NCBI RefSeq assembly: GCF_027595985.1
Contig: NC_073313.1
Span: 218,242,066 to 218,306,065 of the forward strand
Reading direction: 5' to 3'
Length of the DNA stretch: 64,000 nt
DNA from: Sorex araneus
Lineage: Eukaryota; Chordata; Mammalia; Eulipotyphla; Soricidae
In this document: piece after piece, positions 58,376 through 64,000 of the stretch
Position numbering within the stretch: position 1 is the first letter of the stretch
How the letters are laid out: every line of letters begins with the position of its first letter
Made by a program: the position numbers and the translations under genes
The notes under the pieces: model-generated
What the model saw: the letters and a program-made list of their open reading frames with translations, nothing else
Told to the model about the DNA's origin: nothing
Databases searched by the model: none

Positions 58376-59480
58376 GCACTGTATTAGCATAGATGAATAA
58401 GTAAACATCTCTACTGGTTTTTATGTGCCTATCTGTTCAATGTGTCAAAAGCTATGCAAATATCTATAAAACTAATATATCGTCATTTTAAACAATAAGA
58501 GAAAGAAGGAAATAAATAAAAATATAGAAAAGACAAAAGTATACTGTAATTAAGAATGTGTAACAAATGTTATGATAGAAGGATACTCAGAATTCTATGA
58601 TTCCATAGAGCAATATCAAATATTTAAATGATTTATACATTATGGTAATTAGCTTGAAGTCTATTGCAAATCATTAAAGAATTTTAATTAAGGACTCAAT
58701 ACATTTAGGTTTTTTTGAATGATGATGTTGTTTATTCTTAAAGATTTGATTATAATGAAGAAAAATTATAAATACCTGTAGGTGTAAAAAAGTAACAGAG
58801 ATAAATGATGGTACCTTTAATGTGAAAATGACAGAACAAAGAATAATAAACAGAATACATTGACCAGAATACATTTAAATAATGATTATTTGGTGACTAG
58901 AATATATTGAAATAGTGATTATTATGGATGGAGTGTGTAATAGAACAATTCAAGTATACCTATAATCTTTCTAAACAATAAAAAATAAATTCCTGACTTT
59001 CAATGTCTCAGTTCTATGGTTCCTTGTCTTAGTTATTAAATTTACTTATCATAAAAGTCACTGATGATTATTGATAAAGTTCTCAACAGCATATATTCTT
59101 TAAAGACAAGGTTATAGTGTGTAAAATCAACATATTGTATATATATTGGTGAATGATATTATTTGCATTATGAATAGCAGTGGCTTTTGAATAGAGAGGC
59201 AAACAGTACTGTTCATTTCTTTTATGAAACATCTCTTTGCCATTTCACCTGACTGACAACTTTTCTTAAATGTCTGATACATGATAGTTATTCAGTTACC
59301 TTAATCTCTCCTTTCTCCCTTCAGCTATTTCTTCCCTTCCAAATACTAATACATCCTTTCTCTTTGATAGAACTCTCACAATTTTGTCTCCTTCACCAAG
59401 CTTATTTTCTATCTTCTGTTTATAGTTTATAAACTGTAATTTTCTTTTCTTGAATCTTTAATTTTAGTAAATCTTTTAGT
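58376..59480. other. AT-rich DNA, nothing recognised
   Basis: No supported gene or repeat. Confidence 0.5.
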
Positions 59481-59490
59481 TTTCTATTTG

Positions 59491-59647
59491 GGCCACACCG
59501 GTGATGCACAACAAGGGTTACTCCTGGCTTTACACTCAGGAATTATTCCTGGCTGTTCTCGGGGGACCATATGTGATGCTGGGAATTGAAGCCTGGTCAG
59601 CCGCATGCAAGGCAAATGTCCTACCCGTTGTACTATTGCTCCAGCCC
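59491..59647 (-). mobile_element. SINE-A
   Basis: gggccacaccggtgatgcac, ggaccatatgtgatgctgg, inverted head gtactattgctccagccc. Flanked by ctatttg on both sides (59484-59490, 59648-59654). Confidence 0.9.
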
Positions 59648-59659
59648 CTATTTGTATGC

Positions 59660-59903
59660 ACTGTAACACTGTTGTCCTATTGTTCATCGATTTGCCCCAG
59701 TGGGCACCAGTAACATCTCCATTGTGAGACTTGTTACTGTTTTTGACGTATCAAATATACCACGAGTAGCTTGCCAGGCTCTGCCGTGCGGGCAGGATAC
59801 TCTCAGTAGCTTGCCAGGCTCTCCGAGAGGGACAGAGGAATCAAATCCAGGTTGGCCGCATGTAAGTCAAACACCCTACCCGCTGTGCTATCACTCCAGT
59901 CCA
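59660..59903 (-). mobile_element. SINE-B inserted at the end of a SINE-A
   Basis: Inverted tail actgtaacactgttgtccta, head ctgtgctatcactccagtc. Imperfect 10 bp duplication atttgtatgc / atatgtatgc (59650-59659, 59904-59913). Confidence 0.92.
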
Positions 59904-60015
59904 ATATGTATGCTCTTATTATTTAATGTTATACTATTATGTCTAGACCAATAGATTTTACTTATTAATCTCATAACCCCTAGTTATAAATGGATTTTAC
60001 AATCACTGTCTTAAG

Positions 60016-60084
60016 TACTATTAGACTTAAGTCTAATAGTAAGACTTAAGTCTATAAGACTTATATACTTAAGTCTTAAGTATA
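60016..60084. repeat. Palindrome cluster built on ACTTAAGT
   Basis: 60016-60041 is a perfect 26 bp palindrome centred on cttaag (left arm tactattagactt). It is followed by agacttaagtct (60042-60053) and an imperfect palindrome atacttaag/cttaagtat (to 60084). Confidence 0.9.
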
Positions 60085-60965
60085 AACTCATTGTATGTGG
60101 TTATCAACAAAATGCTTTTTCTCTGTGGGCCCCATGAAATGGAGAGCAGAATCTGATTTTATTTTTTCCTCAAATACAATAATCTCCCAGCCAATTTTTA
60201 CTTTCAGTACATTCACTGAATCTGGTACACATGTATATCAAAAAATGTAACTCCAATTCTATGCTTCATTATTAAAATCAACAATTCCCATCTGATGAGA
60301 GAGTCTAGCTATATTTCTCAATCTTAGGAAGTATATTTAATGTCATAATATATGCAAGCAAAAATTTGTTCCAGAACACACAGAGTTGACATAGCACTGA
60401 ACACTTAACTTGTGGAACAAAATCTTCAGGAATCTCTAATCAGATCTGTACTATAGGATCCAGAAAATAATTTAGGTTATGCAGGCATAGGATGGGGAAT
60501 TTAGGAAGTCATCAGTGTTCTTATATCCTTTATCTTACAAAACAAATACAAGTAAGTGGTTTCACTATTCTGATTTTGTTTGTATTAATGCGGTTCACAA
60601 TTTGGTCATAGATAGTGTCCCAAGGATCATTATCTTAACCTCCATTTAAGAAATGACTATTTCTTCCTCTATCACTCATAATTACTACTTATGTTCTTTA
60701 ACTTCTATTGACTTCTGAGATCTCTATCTATCACTCTATCTATCTATGATTTCTTACCCTGGAGAGACAAGTTTAGAGTCACCATTTGTTTGGCAACAGA
60801 GCCTGTCAAATTTCTCATTTTATGGATTTTAGATATTCTTGATGTCACAATGCAGTTGTTTCAGATAGTACAAACACCATGTTTATTTAATGAAAGAAGA
60901 TTTGTAAGAGCTTGGCTTATCGTAACAAAAAAAAACACAATTAAGAAAAATAATTATTTAATAAT

Positions 60966-61200
60966 AGCACTGTAGCACTGTCGTCTTGCTCTTCATCAAT
61001 TTGCTCAAGCAGGCACCAGTAATGTCTCCATTGTGAGACTTGTTACTGTTTTTGGCATATCGAATATGCTATGGGTAGCTTGCCAGACTCTGCCATGCAG
61101 GCGGGATACTCTCAGTAGCTTGCTGGGTATCTGAGAGTAATGGAGGAATTGAACCCGGGTCGGCTGTGTACAAGGCAAACGCGCTACCCGCTGTGCTATA
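60966..61200 (-). mobile_element. SINE-B
   Basis: Inverted tail agcactgtagcactgtcgtc, body gtgagacttgttactgtttt, inverted head gctacccgctgtgctata; the last head bases are lost. Confidence 0.92.
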
Positions 61201-63640
61201 GTCTATAATATATGAAAAATACCTTGAAAATCAAGAGCTTATCAAAGTGCCTGTGTATTTTCTAAGAAGAAATATTTACTAAATAGTATTAGTGTTTAAT
61301 TATGAGGAAATGAGCTCCTGATAAATAAATACATTTTGTCTTCCTATAATGTTCTTTCAATTGATTTTTCACCTGAATTGCTGAGGAAAAACAAACAGCA
61401 CTAATTTTCCCAGACATCACTAAAGTTTTAAGAAAGGCTGCTGGAGGCAATAATTATCTAATAATTCAGCGTTTCTCTTTTATTTTAAATATCCATAACA
61501 AGAGAATTCACCAAAATTGTAATGAGCTGCAAATATATCTATGTGACTTCTTTAACTCCTTGTTTTAGTTTTTATTATCAAAAGACATTCTCTTCATTAT
61601 TCCTAGTTTTGTCTTTCTTAAATTTTAACATAGATTTCATTGCTTTATATGTATTTTAACTTCTCCATTTAATCAAATTACATTTATTCCTTTATTAAGT
61701 TCTTTTAAATTTTGTGAGTTAGATACATAGCATTACATAGTCACCATTTTTTGATGTTATGAGTACATGCTCTAAATGTTTGAATGGTATTAACAAATGT
61801 AATCTAATGTAGTCAATAATAAAGTTACTATCATTATTAGACAAAAACAGAGAAATGAGGCAAAATGAGTTAAGTTTTCCTGAGTTAAACTTTTTCAGTG
61901 TCTTGCAGTCTAAACTCAAAGCTATGTACCTAGTTCAAGGCTATACTATTAACCATTAAGCTAGCCTCTGTCCTTTTTAAATAGGCATATCCATTATTTC
62001 ACCCAGCTTCCCAAGTTAGATGCTTATTTCACTTAAGAATATAATTTATTTTACAAAGAGTGCATGTAAGGCAATATATTTTCTTCTTGGCACTTCTTTG
62101 GCTATACCCAATTTGATTTGGCACAGTGCCAGCAGTGCCGCTATTATGCTCCATTTTGACTCAAGACCAACTTTGAAAGTGTTTTTTTTTTCTCTTTTAA
62201 CATTTTGCATTGTTTTAATGTGATATTTTTCATTTAGTTTTGGTTTTCTATTTTAAAACCTAAATTTTTAGAGCATTTTTCGGGTAACAAATATTTAGGG
62301 GAATGAACATTGATTAACTGGCCACCCATACATAACCTCCCATACTCAACATTTCCCACCAGACTGATTCCATTGAAATAAATAACATCACATTATCAAA
62401 ACCTAAAATTCACATTTTACAATAGGATTCAATGACAGTGATGCATATTCTATGACTTTAGATAAATAAATAATGGCACATTGTTACCACTATAGTGCCA
62501 TAACAAGTTATTTCTCTCTCCTGAAACATTGACATCATCCCTTACTCCATCCTCAGACCCAAACTTTATCAATCACTGATTTATTTTGTTACATCTACGA
62601 TGCTTTGCTTTTCCAGAATGCCATGTGATTAAAATATATATATATATATATAGGCTTTTCAAACTAGTTTTTACTCATAGTAATATGACTTTAAGTTTCT
62701 CATATGATTTTGTCTTTTGAGTACTGGGGAAAAACAATTTTTGTATGTACCCAATTTCTCATTCATTAAATACTTAAGAGCTTCATTCAGCAATTCTGAT
62801 TAAAGTTATTACAAGAATCCCTATACATATTTTTGTGTAGTTATATTTTAAATTTCAGTGTATCTTTTCTATGAAATGTGTCAAGTTTAGAAAACAATTT
62901 TAAATGCACATGTCACCACCTCACATAATTAATGTGGAATTTGTTACAGTTTTATGAGAAAAATATCAAGAAAAATATCAAGATCATGAAAATTCTTGAT
63001 GTATGCTGTTTATACTTTGCTAATCTCTTCTTTGGGTAGTACTATCTAAACCCTTTATTTTCCAGTTTGTCATCATTACTACTCAATGATATTTGCTGTC
63101 CACATACTTATACATTAAAAAATATGTAATTTTAAAAAGCTGTCAAATAGAAACAAAACAAGTTATGTTCGCTTCCTTAGTATACTTACTGTATTTAGAA
63201 TTTGTATTTTGGGAGTATGAATACATGCAGAAAATAATTAAAAGCTACTCTCAAAAATTTTACTGTGAAAACTGCTACTGAATGAATCCATTCTTATATA
63301 TATGAGTTTCTTTAGGGTAGAGATTCATTTTCCACATGCAACCCCATTTTTATCCTACAAATGCAACAAAGACAAAAGCTGTCTAAAATACCTCAAATTC
63401 ATTACACATTTTATTTTGAATTAATTTCTGATTTTGCGCGTTTTAAAATCTTTTAATATTGACATTTGTATGTGTGTGTGTGTGTGTGTAGTACTCCACA
63501 TTCAATTTTACAAACCCACATGGGGCCAGAGACACAGTTCTGGAAGCTCAACACTACGGTATGTCCACAAGAGCAGAATTACTATATTGTACAATGTATT
63601 TCTCTCAGTTTACTAGGCATTCGGAACTCCCAAGTGATTG
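61201..63640. other. AT-rich DNA, nothing recognised
   Basis: Contains a (TA)n run at 62633-62652 and a (TG)n run at 63467-63489. No gene or dispersed repeat supported. Confidence 0.5.
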
Positions 63641-63644
63641 AGAC

Positions 63645-63812
63645 AGTAAGTGGAGTGATGTTAAAGCAGGTAGCTTTGCTTGTGGTGCAAATGGAGTTCA
63701 GTCCTCAATCCCCAATTTGGTACTCCAAGACCCATGTAGAGTGACTTTTGTGCAAAGTCAGGAGTAAGCCTCGAATTCCACCCAGTCTGCCCCCCAAAAC
63801 CAAAACAAAACA
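63645..63812 (+). mobile_element. Old SINE-A-like copy
   Basis: aagtggagtgatgttaaagc, caaagtcaggagtaagcctc and a CAAAA-rich end are diverged SINE-A landmarks. Confidence 0.6.
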
Positions 63813-63893
63813 AAGAATGATTGAAACAATTTATTCCCTGACCATTAGATTATGAAATTTCTCTTTTCCAAAATTTTATTTCTATACTCAGAA

Positions 63894-64000
63894 CATATTG
63901 AATATGCTACGGGTAGCTTGCCGGGCTCTGCCATGCAGGCGGGATACTCTCAATAGCTTGCTGGGCTCTCTGAGAGGGACAGAGGAATCGAACAAAGGCA
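63894..64000 (-). mobile_element. SINE-B, runs off the window
   Basis: Starts in the middle of the body at catattgaatatgctacggg, without the RTE-like tail, and reaches the B box region (gaggaatcgaac) at the window edge. The 3' tail was lost. Confidence 0.88.

Overview
This is a 64 kb stretch of mammalian nuclear DNA, AT-rich and intergenic or intronic, with no intact protein-coding gene that I can support. The repeats point to a shrew (Soricidae, probably Sorex). The window is full of a tRNA-headed SINE of the type I know as SOR, beginning ggctggagcgatagcacagc, together with a young L1 lineage whose 3' UTR carries a GA microsatellite. Species and family names are from memory and were not searched. 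Long open frames are translations of microsatellites, antisense L1 or SINEs.

Layout. 0.4-2.2 kb: full-length processed pseudogene of YBX1 (minus) carrying two later SINEs. 2.2-10.7 kb: SINEs, an old L1 scrap and AT-rich unique DNA. 10.7-14.4 kb: two copies of a composite repeat (called C here), an LTR-like element (D) split by an apparent inversion, an inositol trisphosphate receptor pseudogene fragment and a pyrimidine tract. 14.8-24.5 kb: SINEs, a 0.8 kb TTTC/TTCC tract and two L1 3' ends. 24.5-28.6 kb: quiet AT-rich DNA with a U6 pseudogene. 28.64-30.32 kb: a decayed, 5'-truncated RTE-clade LINE. 31.9-32.5 kb: a solo LTR. 35.7-36.8 kb: GC-richer DNA I could not identify. 38.9-46.7 kb: an old L1 split by a near full-length younger L1 (39.2-45.4 kb, minus) and by a second, 5'-inverted L1 insertion; the younger L1 itself holds a SINE joined to a tRNA-Arg(CCT)-like sequence. 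49-54 kb: more L1, SINEs and a chimeric retrocopy. 54.4-55.5 kb: a longer copy of D. 56.9-58.4 kb: two C copies head to head. 58.4-64 kb: SINEs and AT-rich DNA.

How the parts relate. One tRNA-derived head occurs with two different 3' halves. SINE-A ends in poly(A), as expected for an L1 client. SINE-B and composite C end in a sequence that matches the last codons and stop codon of the RTE LINE found in this same window, followed by short GTGATACA-like repeats. The shrew SINE population therefore seems to have been served by two retrotransposition machineries, and the RTE copy here explains where the SINE-B tail came from. The RTE protein resembles, from memory, elements annotated in strongylid nematodes, which makes horizontal transfer worth testing.
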